Shown: positions 9,027 through 18,223, counted from the first letter of the stretch. The stretch is DNA of 64,000 nt from RGIG2945 sp045540355 (GCA_045540355.1 JAZQHB010000057.1:130821-194820), one strand, 5' to 3'. The notes: generated from the sequence alone by a model not told the origin. Translations and numbers: made by a program.

Positions 9027-10034
9027 TTAATTTTCGCTGATAGCATTAAGAATCTTTCTTACATTCTTTGTTAAATCGTCAAACTGTTCGGGAGTGAGTG
9101 ACTGTGCACCGTCGCAGAGTGCTTTTGCAGGATTGTTATGAACTTCAATCATAAGTCCGTCCGCACCGCAAGCTGCTGCTGCCATAGCCATGGGCTTTAC
9201 AAGTCTTGACATACCGCCCGCATGGCTTGGGTCGATGATTACGGGGAGATGCGATAATTCTTTAAGTACAGTAACAGCCTGAATATCAAGTGTGTTTCTT
9301 GTGTATGTTTCAAATGTGCGGATACCTCTTTCACAGAGGATGATGTTCTCGTTACCGCCGGACATAATGTATTCAGCACTCATAAGGAGTTCCTTGTATG
9401 TATTTGCAAGACCTCTCTTCAAAAGGATGGGCTTGTTTGTGCGACCAAGTTCTTTGAGCATATCAAAGTTCTGCATATTTCTTGCACCGACCTGAATTAC
9501 ATCAACTTCTTCAAACAAGTCAAGATGTGCAGCACTCATAATTTCTGTTACTATAGGCATACCGGTAACTTTTTTAGCTTCAAGCAGAATTTCAATACCC
9601 TCTGCTTTGAGACCCTGGAAATCATAAGGAGAGGTACGAGGCTTGAAAGCACCGCCTCTGAGGAAATTAGCGCCTGATTTGTGAACGCCTTTTGCGATTT
9701 CAAGAACCTGGTCGTGACTTTCAACCGAACAGGGACCTGCAATAAACTGGAAGTTGCCGCCGCCGATTTTATGTCCTGCGATGTCAATAACCGTGTCCTC
9801 AGGGTGGAATTTACGGTTAGCATTTTTAAAAGGTTCGCTTACTCGCATAACGCTTTCAACAATTTCAAGACCTTCAAGTAACTGCTCATCAATTGATGCA
9901 GTATCACCGATAAGACCTAAAACCTTGGAAAATTCACCCTCTGAAATGTGAACACCGACTTTTTGTGTTTCGAGCCATTCGATAAGATTTTCAACTTGAG
10001 CTTTCGGGCTTTCTTTCTTCAATACAACAATCAT
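9027..10034 (-). CDS. aroF: DAHP synthase, AroG/KdsA-like family with N-terminal regulatory domain
   Basis: Entry enzyme of the shikimate pathway, condensing PEP and erythrose-4-phosphate. Residues 1 to about 70 form a ferredoxin/ACT-like regulatory domain as in the Thermotoga maritima enzyme (established family knowledge). The barrel follows with GPCSVES, GANFLRGGAFKPRTSPYDFQG, ILLKRGLA, ILCERGIRTFE and IDPSHAGG. The frame is open upstream to a TTG at 10142. I choose the ATG at 10034 because AGGAGG sits 8 bases before it and the upstream stretch encodes the attenuator hairpin. The protein is then 335 residues. It is the first structural gene of the aro operon and so the natural target of the leader. 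Confidence 0.95.
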   Translation of the reverse strand: MIVVLKKESPKAQVENLIEWLETQKVGVHISEGEFSKVLGLIGDTASIDEQLLEGLEIVESVMRVSEPFKNANRKFHPEDTVIDIAGHKIGGGNFQFIAGPCSVESHDQVLEIAKGVHKSGANFLRGGAFKPRTSPYDFQGLKAEGIEILLEAKKVTGMPIVTEIMSAAHLDLFEEVDVIQVGARNMQNFDMLKELGRTNKPILLKRGLANTYKELLMSAEYIMSGGNENIILCERGIRTFETYTRNTLDIQAVTVLKELSHLPVIIDPSHAGGMSRLVKPMAMAAAACGADGLMIEVHNNPAKALCDGAQSLTPEQFDDLTKNVRKILNAISEN

Positions 10035-10049
10035 TTTTCGTTCCTCCTG

Positions 10050-10096
10050 AAAATGAAAATAAAAGGTTCCGCGGTGAGTTATCTCACTGCGGAACC
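10050..10096 (-). terminator. Attenuator terminator of the aro operon
   Basis: In the minus-strand transcript, a 14-position stem (one A-C mismatch) pairs 10096-10083 with 10078-10065 around an ATAA loop, followed by a T-rich run at 10064-10050. It sits between the leader-peptide stop and the aroF ribosome-binding site, so transcription must read through it to reach aroF. Confidence 0.85.
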
Positions 10097-10125
10097 CATT
10101 GATTACAAAAATAAAATTTATGTGT

Positions 10126-10215
10126 TCATTTAATTGCAGCAAAGCTAACTCTTACATTATTCTTAAAAATAAAGTAAAAGTAAAAATAAAAAGCTGCAAA
10201 TAAAAATACGAACAT
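10126..10215 (-). CDS. Phe/Tyr-rich leader peptide of the aro operon
   Basis: A 29-residue reading frame on the minus strand, starting MFVFLFAAFYFYFYFIF and ending with a TGA at 10126. It contains nine Phe and three Tyr; codons 9 to 15 are an uninterrupted alternation of Phe and Tyr. An AGAGG lies 10 bases before the ATG. It begins about 25 bases after the predicted transcription start and ends 30 bases before the terminator hairpin. This is the arrangement of classical ribosome-mediated attenuation, as in E. coli pheA and pheST leaders. A slow ribosome at Phe or Tyr codons would cover codons 6-8, favouring an antiterminator. The peptide itself is not expected to have a function. Too short for standard gene callers. 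Confidence 0.82.
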   Translation of the reverse strand: MFVFLFAAFYFYFYFIFKNNVRVSFAAIK

Positions 10216-10246
10216 TGATATACTTCCTCTGAAAAACTTTTTTTAT

Positions 10247-10275
10247 ATTATAGCACCGCAAAAAAATGATGTCAA
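10247..10275 (-). promoter_or_regulatory. Promoter of the aro operon
   Basis: Perfect SigA consensus on the minus strand: TTGACA at 10275-10270, 17-base spacer, TATAAT at 10252-10247. Predicted start near 10240, just before the leader peptide. Confidence 0.9.
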
Positions 10276-10363
10276 GAGAATTTTTTAAAATTTTTTATTT
10301 GCATATTTCTACTTTGTAAAGTGAATAATTAAGTTAAAAGCAATATGAAAAGGATGAACGATT

Positions 10364-11698
10364 ATGAAAAAATTAGCTTCAATATTTATGGCGATAACTC
10401 TGATGATTGTCAGTCTTACCGCCTGCAACAGTCGTGATGACGGAAAAACTGTTATAAGGTATCTCAATTTTAAACCTGAAATAGCAGCAGCTTATGAAAA
10501 AATAGCGACGGCTTACGAGAAAGAAAAGGGTATTCGTGTTGTGATAGATACGGCAGCAAACAACACCTACGAACAAACCCTGACCGCAAAAATGTCAACT
10601 GCAGAGGCTCCGACCTTGTTCCAGATAAACGGACCGAAAGGATACGCAAACTGGAAGGATTACTGTGCGGATTTGACGGATACGGATTTATATAACCACT
10701 TGACAGATAAAGGTCTTGCGATAAAATCAGACGGCAAGGTTTACGGTATTCCTTATGTAGTTGAGGGTTACGGAATTATATATAATGCTGAAATTACCGA
10801 TAAATACTTTGCATTACCTGAAAAGGCTGCTGATGTGAATTCTATGGAAGAAATAGACAACTTCCAAAAGCTCAAAGCGGTAGTTGAAGATATGCAGAAG
10901 AATAAAGAAAAACTTGGTATCGACGGAGTTTTTGCATCAACCTCATTGAAGTCGGGCGAAGATTGGCGTTGGCAGACACATCTTGCAAACCTGCCGATTT
11001 ATTACGAGTTCACAAAGAACAAAACCGACCTAACATCAGATGTAACAAAGAAAATAAACTTTGATTTTTCAAAGAATTTCAAGAATATATTTGATTTATA
11101 TATAAACAACTCAACAGTATCACCAAAACAGTTAGGAACAAAAATCGTTGAAGATTCAATGGCTGAATTTGCACTCGGAAAATGTGCTATGGTGCAAAAC
11201 GGTAACTGGGCATGGGCACAGATCAGCGATGTTGAGGGCAATAAGGTAAAAAGTGAAAATATCAAATACCTGCCGATATACACAGGTGTTCAGGGCGAAG
11301 AAAAGCAGGGGCTTTGCATAGGTACGGAAAATTATATCTGTGTAAATTCCAAGGCGAGTGCCGAGGAACAGGAAGCGGCAAAGGATTTTATTTATTGGAT
11401 GTATTCAAGCGACAGCGGCAAAAAAATGGTGACAGAGGAATTAGGATTCATTGCACCGTTTGATACTTTTACCGACGACGAAAAACCCGATGATCCCTTG
11501 GCACAGGAAATTCTCAGATGGATGGAAAAAGAAGATACCGCATCAATCCCGTGGAACTTCACGATTTTCCCGAGTCAGAATTTCAAAGAAGAATTCGGTT
11601 CAGCACTTTTGCAGTATGCACAGGGTACAAAGGATTGGGCATTTGTTGAAAAAACCGTAGTAGATAAATGGGCAAGTGAGAGCGAAGCTGCACAATAA
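10364..11698 (+). CDS. malE: Maltodextrin-type ABC transporter binding lipoprotein
   Basis: 444-residue extracytoplasmic solute-binding protein of the family 1 (MalE-like) type. Residues 1-21 are a lipoprotein signal ending in the lipobox LTAC with Cys21. The mature part has the usual sugar-binder features: IRVVIDTA, GKVYGIPYVVEGYGIIYN, and WAWAQISDVEG with several aromatic residues. It is first in an operon with two permeases, an ATPase, a 4-alpha-glucanotransferase and a glycogen phosphorylase, so its ligand is most likely maltose or maltodextrins (inference from context). The 150 bases upstream are shared with the divergent aro promoter. A weak TTGCAT/TGAATA pair near 10299-10327 may be its promoter. 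No regulator gene is nearby. Confidence 0.88.
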   Translation: MKKLASIFMAITLMIVSLTACNSRDDGKTVIRYLNFKPEIAAAYEKIATAYEKEKGIRVVIDTAANNTYEQTLTAKMSTAEAPTLFQINGPKGYANWKDYCADLTDTDLYNHLTDKGLAIKSDGKVYGIPYVVEGYGIIYNAEITDKYFALPEKAADVNSMEEIDNFQKLKAVVEDMQKNKEKLGIDGVFASTSLKSGEDWRWQTHLANLPIYYEFTKNKTDLTSDVTKKINFDFSKNFKNIFDLYINNSTVSPKQLGTKIVEDSMAEFALGKCAMVQNGNWAWAQISDVEGNKVKSENIKYLPIYTGVQGEEKQGLCIGTENYICVNSKASAEEQEAAKDFIYWMYSSDSGKKMVTEELGFIAPFDTFTDDEKPDDPLAQEILRWMEKEDTASIPWNFTIFPSQNFKEEFGSALLQYAQGTKDWAFVEKTVVDKWASESEAAQ

Positions 11699-11719
11699 AA
11701 AAAGAAAGGGGGCTGTAAA

Positions 11720-12565
11720 ATGCATAAGACTTTAAGGAAATATTCACCGATATTTGTACTTCCGACGGGAGTAGCATTTGCAATCTCCTTTCTTATTCCT
11801 TTTGTAATGGGCATATATCTGTCGTTTACAAAGTTTACAACGGTAACAAACAGCGAATGGGTAGGTTTATCGAATTATATCAGAGCTTTTACAGCAGACG
11901 AAAACTTTGTGAATGCTTTGAAGTTTACTCTTAAATTCACCGTTGTATCTGTTATTACAGTCAATGTGTTTGCTTTCATACTTGCACTTTTGCTTACAAA
12001 GTCAATCAAGGGCACAAACTTATTCAGAACAGTATTTTTTATGCCGAATCTGATAGGCGGTATAGTCTTGGGTTATATCTGGAACTTACTCATAAACGGT
12101 GTTTTAGCGTATTTCGGAGTCGATATAACTTATGCCGCAAAGTACGGCTTCTGGGGACTTGTGATACTGATGAACTGGCAGTTAATCGGATATATGATGG
12201 TAATTTATATCGCCGGTCTGCAGAATATCCCGCATGATTTGAAAGAAGCGGCGGCAATAGACGGTGCAACAAACAGGCAGACGCTTTTTAAAATAACAAT
12301 TCCCATGGTAATGCCGTCAATTACAATATGCACCTTCCTGACACTCACCAATTCTTTCAAGCTTTTTGACCAGAATTTAGCCTTGACTGCAGGTGCACCG
12401 GCAAAGGAAACACAGATGTTGGCACTCGATATTTTTAACACATTTTACGGCAGAACAGGCTGGCAGGGTGTAGGTCAGGCAAAGGCGGTAATATTCTTCA
12501 TATTAGTGGCACTTATTGCATTTATTCAATTAAAGCTTACAGGTCGCAGGGAGGTTGAAGGCTGA
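11720..12565 (+). CDS. malF: ABC sugar transporter permease, MalF-type
   Basis: 281-residue inner-membrane permease with six predicted transmembrane segments and the EAA loop EAAAIDGATNRQTLFKITIP, which docks onto the ATPase. It lacks the large periplasmic loop of enterobacterial MalF, like most Gram-positive homologues. A GGGGG-containing ribosome site precedes the ATG. Its stop overlaps the next ATG by one base, typical of permease pairs. Confidence 0.92.
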   Translation: MHKTLRKYSPIFVLPTGVAFAISFLIPFVMGIYLSFTKFTTVTNSEWVGLSNYIRAFTADENFVNALKFTLKFTVVSVITVNVFAFILALLLTKSIKGTNLFRTVFFMPNLIGGIVLGYIWNLLINGVLAYFGVDITYAAKYGFWGLVILMNWQLIGYMMVIYIAGLQNIPHDLKEAAAIDGATNRQTLFKITIPMVMPSITICTFLTLTNSFKLFDQNLALTAGAPAKETQMLALDIFNTFYGRTGWQGVGQAKAVIFFILVALIAFIQLKLTGRREVEG

Positions 12566-13401
12566 TGAGAAAATCACGGATATCGTCAATACTGACCCCT
12601 ACGGTGCTGTCAATACTTGCAGTTTTATTTGTAATTCCGATATTACTCGTTTTTATGAATTCCTTTAAATCCAAGTTTCATATAATCGGAACTCCGTTTG
12701 AATTACCGAACGAAGAAACCTTTGCGGGACTTTCAAATTATATAAAGGGATTAAGCACATCGGGTTTTTTCGAAGCATTTCTGAGATCGGTTTTTATAAC
12801 GGTTGGCTCAGTAATACTGATAGTTGTATGCACATCTATGACAGCGTGGTATATAACGAGGGTAAAATCAGGTTTTACAAAACTGCTTTATTATCTTTTT
12901 GTTTTCAGTATGGTAGTGCCGTTTCAGATGGTGATGTATACGATGACATACACCGTTACAAGCTTAAATCTTGACAATCCCGTAGGTATAATTTTTGTAT
13001 ATCTCGGTTTTGGTGCGGGACTGTCGGTTTTTATGCTGAGCGGCTTTGTAAAAAGCGTACCGACAGAAATCGAAGAAGCGGCAATGATTGATGGTTGCAC
13101 ACCCTTGCAGACATTTTTCAGAGTAGTTTTTCCGATATTGAAACCGACGGCGATAACGGTTGCAATACTCAATGCAATGTGGATATGGAATGACTATCTT
13201 CTGCCGTATCTCATTTTAGGTACAGGACAGAAAACCGTACCCGTTGCGATACAGATATCAATGCAGGGTGCCTACGGTTCTGTTGATTGGGGCGGCTTTA
13301 TGGCGATGCTTGTACTGGCGATTATACCGATAATTGTATTCTATCTCACCTCGCAGAAATATATTATTAAGGGAGTTGTTGCGGGTGCGGTCAAGGGATA
13401 A
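12565..13401 (+). CDS. malG: ABC sugar transporter permease, MalG-type
   Basis: 278 residues, six predicted transmembrane segments, and an EAA loop reading EEAAMIDGCTPLQTFFRVVFP. It pairs with the upstream permease to form the translocation channel. The ending KYIIKGVVAGAVKG is the standard MalG-family C-terminus, known to contact the ATPase. Co-transcribed with its neighbours. Confidence 0.92.
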   Translation: MRKSRISSILTPTVLSILAVLFVIPILLVFMNSFKSKFHIIGTPFELPNEETFAGLSNYIKGLSTSGFFEAFLRSVFITVGSVILIVVCTSMTAWYITRVKSGFTKLLYYLFVFSMVVPFQMVMYTMTYTVTSLNLDNPVGIIFVYLGFGAGLSVFMLSGFVKSVPTEIEEAAMIDGCTPLQTFFRVVFPILKPTAITVAILNAMWIWNDYLLPYLILGTGQKTVPVAIQISMQGAYGSVDWGGFMAMLVLAIIPIIVFYLTSQKYIIKGVVAGAVKG

Positions 13402-13415
13402 GAGGAGTGAATTTT

Positions 13416-14510
13416 ATGGCAACAATAACCTTTAAAAATGTTGTGAAAACTTATGAAGACGGCGTGACGGTAATACCTGACCTCAATCTTGAAATCAAGG
13501 ACAAGGAGTTTATTATTCTGGTCGGTCCGTCAGGCTGCGGAAAATCCACCACGCTGAGAATGATTGCGGGTCTTGAAGAGGTGTCGAAAGGTGAGCTTTA
13601 TATAGGCGACAGACTTGTGAATAAAGTTGCACCAAAAGACAGAGATATTGCAATGGTATTCCAAAGCTACGCACTTTACCCTCACATGACCGTTTATAAG
13701 AATATGGCATTCGGACTGACGCTCAGGAAAGTGCCGAAAAAGGTTATTGATGAAAAGGTCCGTGCGGCGGCAAAGATACTTGATATTGAAAAATATCTGA
13801 ACAGAAAACCCAGAGCGTTATCAGGCGGACAGAGGCAGAGAGTTGCACTCGGCAGAGCAATGGTGCGTGACCCCGCGGTATTTTTACTTGATGAGCCGTT
13901 ATCAAACCTTGATGCAAAATTAAGAACAGAGATGCGAAGTCAGATAACAGAGCTTCATCAAAGATTACAGACTACCTTTGTTTATGTCACACACGACCAG
14001 ACTGAAGCAATGACAATGGCGGACAGAATAGTGGTTATGAAAGACGGGATAATCAATCAGATTGACACTCCGCAGGAGCTTTACAATCACCCCTGTAATG
14101 TATTTGTGGCAAGCTTCATAGGCTCACCGCAGATGAATTTTATTGAAGGAAGATTGAAGAAAAGCTCAAAGGGTTACTTTGTTAAAATCGGCGGTTGTGA
14201 CATAGCCTTACCCAAAAGAATGAAGCCTGAAAAACATGAGGAAGAAAAGGTTATAGTCGGAATAAGACCTGAGGATTTGAGTATTTGCAAATCGGACAGC
14301 AAAGACGAAAACACTATTGAGGTCAAAGTCGACCTTGCCGAAATGATGGGGTCGGAGATATATGTTTATTCAAAATTTGAGGAAAAGAAAGTAATCGCAA
14401 GAGTTGATTCTTCCGAGAAAATCCAAAACGGAGAAAGAATCAGACTGTTGCTCAATACAGAAAAACTGCATATATTTGATTCGCAAACGGAGGAATTGAT
14501 TTGTGACTGA
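13416..14510 (+). CDS. msmX: Sugar ABC transporter ATPase, MsmX/UgpC type
   Basis: 364-residue ATP-binding subunit that powers the permease pair. Walker A is GPSGCGKST, the Q-loop is VFQSYALYPHMTV, the signature is LSGGQRQR, Walker B is VFLLDEPLSNLDA, and the switch His is in VTHDQTEAMT. A C-terminal TOBE region (about 240-364) is typical of carbohydrate importers. I choose the ATG at 13416 over the upstream GTG at 13407 because AGAGGAG ends 8 bases before the ATG. In many Firmicutes a single MsmX serves several importers; here it is encoded inside the operon. Confidence 0.93.
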   Translation: MATITFKNVVKTYEDGVTVIPDLNLEIKDKEFIILVGPSGCGKSTTLRMIAGLEEVSKGELYIGDRLVNKVAPKDRDIAMVFQSYALYPHMTVYKNMAFGLTLRKVPKKVIDEKVRAAAKILDIEKYLNRKPRALSGGQRQRVALGRAMVRDPAVFLLDEPLSNLDAKLRTEMRSQITELHQRLQTTFVYVTHDQTEAMTMADRIVVMKDGIINQIDTPQELYNHPCNVFVASFIGSPQMNFIEGRLKKSSKGYFVKIGGCDIALPKRMKPEKHEEEKVIVGIRPEDLSICKSDSKDENTIEVKVDLAEMMGSEIYVYSKFEEKKVIARVDSSEKIQNGERIRLLLNTEKLHIFDSQTEELICD

Positions 14511-15909
14511 TTCAAGAGCCTCAGGAGTGCTTATGCATATATCGTCATTACCGGGCAGATTCGGCATAGGTACTTTGGGAGAAGAAGCATACAATTTTGT
14601 GGATTTTTTAAAAAATGCAGGACAGAAATACTGGCAGATATTACCGATAGGGCCGACGGGATTCGGTGATTCACCGTATCAGAGTTTTTCAAGCTTTGCA
14701 GGTAATCCGTACTTTATAGATTTTGATTTATTGCAGAAAGACGGCTATCTCAAAAAAAGTGACTACGAGGATATTATATGGTGCAAAAAGGAAAACGAAG
14801 TTGATTACGGCTTGCTTTATGAAAACAGATATCCTGTTTTTAAAAAACTGTTTAAAAATTTTACCGGGAAGATACCGAAAGATTTTAATGATTTTAAAAA
14901 CAGCAATCCGTGGGTAAAGTCTTATGCCGAGTTTATGGTGAAGCAGAACTGCTTCGGTGAAAAATTCGAAAACGAAAAAAGTCTTTATGAAATGCTTCAG
15001 TATTTCTTTTTCAAACAGTGGAATGAACTGCACAAATATGCAAATGAAAACGGGATAAAAATAATCGGTGATATACCTATTTATGCGGCACAGAACAGTG
15101 CTGATGTTGAAGCTGAGCCCGAGCAGTTTTTGCTTGACAAAAACTTAAAACCGATAAATGTTGCGGGTTGTCCGCCTGATGATTTTTCCGAAGACGGACA
15201 GCTGTGGGGTAATCCGCTTTATGACTGGGAGTATATGAAAAATACGGGTTATGAATGGTGGCTGAGAAGAATCAGGCATTGTGAAAATTTGTTTGACATG
15301 GTCAGGATAGACCACTTCAGAGCGTTCGATTCGTATTACTCTATTGACGGCGAAGCGGAAGATGCAAAAAAAGGCGAGTGGTGCAAAGGACCCGGAATGG
15401 ATTTTTTCGATGAGGTCAAAAAGCATACCAATATACCGATAATTGCAGAAGACCTCGGCTTTCTAACACTTGATGTAAAAGCACTTCTGAAACAATGCGG
15501 TTATCCGGGCATGAAAGTTTTGCAGTTTGCTTTTGATTCAAGAGAGGACAATGACTATCTTCCGCACAACTACGAAAAAAACTGCGTTGTATATACCGGC
15601 ACACATGATAATAATACGATACTCGGCTGGTTTGAAGAAGCAAGTGAAGCAGAAGTGAAAGAAGCGGTTGATTATCTTCGTCTTACAAAATCGGAGGGCT
15701 ATAACTGGGGCATGATGAATTGTGCCTTAGCATCTGTTGCAGATACGGTGATTTTAACTATGCAGGATTTGCTTTCAAAGAAGTCAGAGGCAAGAATGAA
15801 CACGCCGTCAACTGTCGGCGACAACTGGAAATGGCGTGCAGAAAAAGATGAAATAACCGAGAGTATAGCTGAAAAGCTCAAAAAACGGACAAAAATATAC
15901 GGGCGATAG
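14503..15909 (+). CDS. malQ: 4-alpha-glucanotransferase (GH77, amylomaltase)
   Basis: Cytoplasmic disproportionating enzyme that transfers maltosyl and longer glucan units between maltodextrins, producing glucose and longer chains for phosphorolysis. GH77 motifs: LPIGPTGFGDSPYQSF near the N-terminus, the nucleophile Asp in VRIDHFRAF, the acid/base Glu in IIAEDLG, and the third acid in TGTHDNNT. Its 468 residues are normal for the family. The GTG start at 14503 overlaps the msmX stop and has GGAGG 9 bases upstream. Confidence 0.95.
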   Translation: MTDSRASGVLMHISSLPGRFGIGTLGEEAYNFVDFLKNAGQKYWQILPIGPTGFGDSPYQSFSSFAGNPYFIDFDLLQKDGYLKKSDYEDIIWCKKENEVDYGLLYENRYPVFKKLFKNFTGKIPKDFNDFKNSNPWVKSYAEFMVKQNCFGEKFENEKSLYEMLQYFFFKQWNELHKYANENGIKIIGDIPIYAAQNSADVEAEPEQFLLDKNLKPINVAGCPPDDFSEDGQLWGNPLYDWEYMKNTGYEWWLRRIRHCENLFDMVRIDHFRAFDSYYSIDGEAEDAKKGEWCKGPGMDFFDEVKKHTNIPIIAEDLGFLTLDVKALLKQCGYPGMKVLQFAFDSREDNDYLPHNYEKNCVVYTGTHDNNTILGWFEEASEAEVKEAVDYLRLTKSEGYNWGMMNCALASVADTVILTMQDLLSKKSEARMNTPSTVGDNWKWRAEKDEITESIAEKLKKRTKIYGR

Positions 15910-15919
15910 GGGAATTAAA

Positions 15920-18205
15920 GTGAGTAAGATAAGTAAAATTGCAGAGATGTATTCCGACGGAAAAAAGCTTTCCGAAATGATACCGTTTGAGTTACACAAT
16001 GCTGTATCAAAGGCATTGATGTATAAAATAATTCCTCGTATGGAGGAGTCAAAGCAAAAGCATAATGAAACAAGACGGGCGTATTATTTTTCAGCAGAAT
16101 ACCTTGTCGGCAGAGCGATATATAATAATCTTATGAAGCTTGGTATGCTTGAAGATGTTGAAAAGGAATTGAACCAGAAGGGTGCATCACTGAAAAGTCT
16201 TGAAATAATTGAAGATGCGGCACTCGGCAACGGTGGTCTGGGCAGACTTGCGGCTTGTTTCTTGGACAGTGCGGCAACCTTGCAGCTACCTCTTGACGGC
16301 TACGGAATACGATATAGATACGGAATGTTCAAGCAGAGAATCGAAGACGGCTTTCAGGAGGAATCACCCGACAACTGGACCCGTTTCGGTGACCCATGGT
16401 CTGTAAGACACGAGGGTGAAGCGGTCAATATACATTTTTCGGATATGACTGTCAGGGCAATTCCTTATGATATGCCGATTATAGGTTACGGGACGAAGAA
16501 TGTTTCTGTCTTGAGATTATGGCAGGCAGAGCCTTTGGTTCCGTTTGATTTTAAAGAATTTGATTCGCAGAATTACGACAAAGCCGTAAGAGAAAAGAAC
16601 AGGGCAGAGGATATTTCAAGGGTGATTTATCCGAATGATTCAAGCTTGCAGGGTAAGCTTTTAAGGCTTCGTCAGCAGTATTTTTTCACAAGTGCATCTT
16701 TGAGGGATATAGTCAGAAATTATAAAAAAAACAATGACGATTTAACAAAGATTGCAGAGAGCGTTACGATACAACTTAACGATACTCACCCTGTAATTGC
16801 AATCCCCGAGCTTATCAAAATTCTCACCGATGCTGAAATACCGTTTAACAAAGCTGTTGATATTGCAAAAGAGGTGTTTAACTATACAAACCACACGGTA
16901 ATGCCCGAAGCGCTTGAAAAGTGGGATATAAAGCTTATCAAAAAAATATCTCCCGACATTGCAAAAATCATCACAAAGCTTGATGTAAAATGCAGAAATG
17001 AATGTGATATCAGGATTATCCGTGACGGCATAGTGAATATGGCATACCTTGCCTGCTACTGTTCGAAATATATAAACGGTGTTGCCGAAATTCATACGGA
17101 GATAATCAAAAAGAGTGTGCTTCGTGAGTGGTATGATTTTGCACCGCAGAAATTCAAAAACGAAACAAACGGCATCACCCAGAGAAGATGGCTGATGCTT
17201 TGCAACAGAGAATTATCCGACCTTATAACAGAGCTTATGGGAAGCAGAGCGTGGACTAAAAAGCTTTACAGATTAAGAGAGCTTGAACAGTTCTCCGATA
17301 ACGACGAAGTGCTCACAAGATTTAAAGAAATCAAAAAACTTAAAAAGCATCAGCTTGCGGAATATCTTGAAGCAAAGGACAATATTGTCATAAATCCCGA
17401 CACAATAATAGATTCGCAGATAAAAAGACTTCACGAATACAAAAGACAGCTTCTTAATATTCTGACGATTTTAGAGCTTTACTATGAAATCAAGGACGGA
17501 GAAATCAGCGATTTCAAGCCGACAACCTTTATCTTCGGTGCAAAGGCGGCATCGGGATATTTCAGAGCAAAGGCGATAATAAAGCTTATAAATGAAGTCG
17601 CAAGACTTATTGATGAAGATGAAGAAGTAAGTAAGTTTATCAAGGTTGTATTTGTTCCCAATTACAATGTAACAACGGCAGAGAAAATCATTGCGGCATC
17701 AGATGTCTCGGTTCAGATTTCAACTGCGGGTACGGAAGCAAGCGGTACAGGCAATATGAAGCTTATGCTCAACGGTGCGGTTACTCTCGGCACTTATGAC
17801 GGTGCGAATATCGAAATCGTCAAAGAAGCGGGCGAGGAGAATAATTTTATTTTCGGTGCAAAGGTTGAGGATATAGAAAATGTCAGAAGTGTATACAATC
17901 CACGCTACTTCTATGAAACAAAACCAAAAATCAAAAGAGTGCTCGATGCCTTGGTGAACGGCACACTTGATGACGGTAAAACGGGAATGTTCGAAGATTT
18001 GTATAAATCACTTTTAGAAGAAGACCGCTATTTTGTTTTGCTTGATTTTGAGGATTTTCTGAACAAACGAAAAGAGCTTAACGAAAATCAGAAGAATGAA
18101 ATTGACTTTACAAGAAAATGTTGGCTTAATATGTGTGCATCGGGCAAATTCTCATCAGACAGAACTATCGCAAACTATGCAAGAGACATCTGGCGTATCA
18201 GATAA
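15920..18205 (+). CDS. glgP: Glycogen/maltodextrin phosphorylase
   Basis: 761-residue PLP-dependent phosphorylase releasing glucose-1-phosphate from alpha-1,4-glucans. Seen are EDAALGNGGLGRLAACFLDS, DGYGIRYRYG, the DTHP motif, the E-x-TN-G-I-TQRRW block, and the PLP-binding Lys in GTGNMKLMLNGA near the C-terminus. GTG start 10 bases after malQ. It lies in a transport operon with malQ, so it probably acts on imported maltodextrins; action on stored glycogen is also possible. No clear terminator follows. Confidence 0.95.
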   Translation: MSKISKIAEMYSDGKKLSEMIPFELHNAVSKALMYKIIPRMEESKQKHNETRRAYYFSAEYLVGRAIYNNLMKLGMLEDVEKELNQKGASLKSLEIIEDAALGNGGLGRLAACFLDSAATLQLPLDGYGIRYRYGMFKQRIEDGFQEESPDNWTRFGDPWSVRHEGEAVNIHFSDMTVRAIPYDMPIIGYGTKNVSVLRLWQAEPLVPFDFKEFDSQNYDKAVREKNRAEDISRVIYPNDSSLQGKLLRLRQQYFFTSASLRDIVRNYKKNNDDLTKIAESVTIQLNDTHPVIAIPELIKILTDAEIPFNKAVDIAKEVFNYTNHTVMPEALEKWDIKLIKKISPDIAKIITKLDVKCRNECDIRIIRDGIVNMAYLACYCSKYINGVAEIHTEIIKKSVLREWYDFAPQKFKNETNGITQRRWLMLCNRELSDLITELMGSRAWTKKLYRLRELEQFSDNDEVLTRFKEIKKLKKHQLAEYLEAKDNIVINPDTIIDSQIKRLHEYKRQLLNILTILELYYEIKDGEISDFKPTTFIFGAKAASGYFRAKAIIKLINEVARLIDEDEEVSKFIKVVFVPNYNVTTAEKIIAASDVSVQISTAGTEASGTGNMKLMLNGAVTLGTYDGANIEIVKEAGEENNFIFGAKVEDIENVRSVYNPRYFYETKPKIKRVLDALVNGTLDDGKTGMFEDLYKSLLEEDRYFVLLDFEDFLNKRKELNENQKNEIDFTRKCWLNMCASGKFSSDRTIANYARDIWRIR

Positions 18206-18223
18206 AAAATTTTATAAAAATAT

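Noticed and set aside
10050..10140. T-box leader upstream of aroF
   Set aside because: The CCGCGGAACC part looks vaguely like an inverted T-box, but there is no specifier loop, no stem I region and no T-box consensus upstream. The leader-peptide model explains the region better.
10035..10142. Upstream extension of aroF to a TTG at 10142
   Set aside because: It would translate through the attenuator hairpin and skip the strong AGGAGG site before the ATG at 10034.
10255..10363. Catabolite-control (cre) or maltose operator before the binding-protein gene
   Set aside because: No sequence close to the cre consensus or a clear inverted repeat; the region is simply AT-rich.
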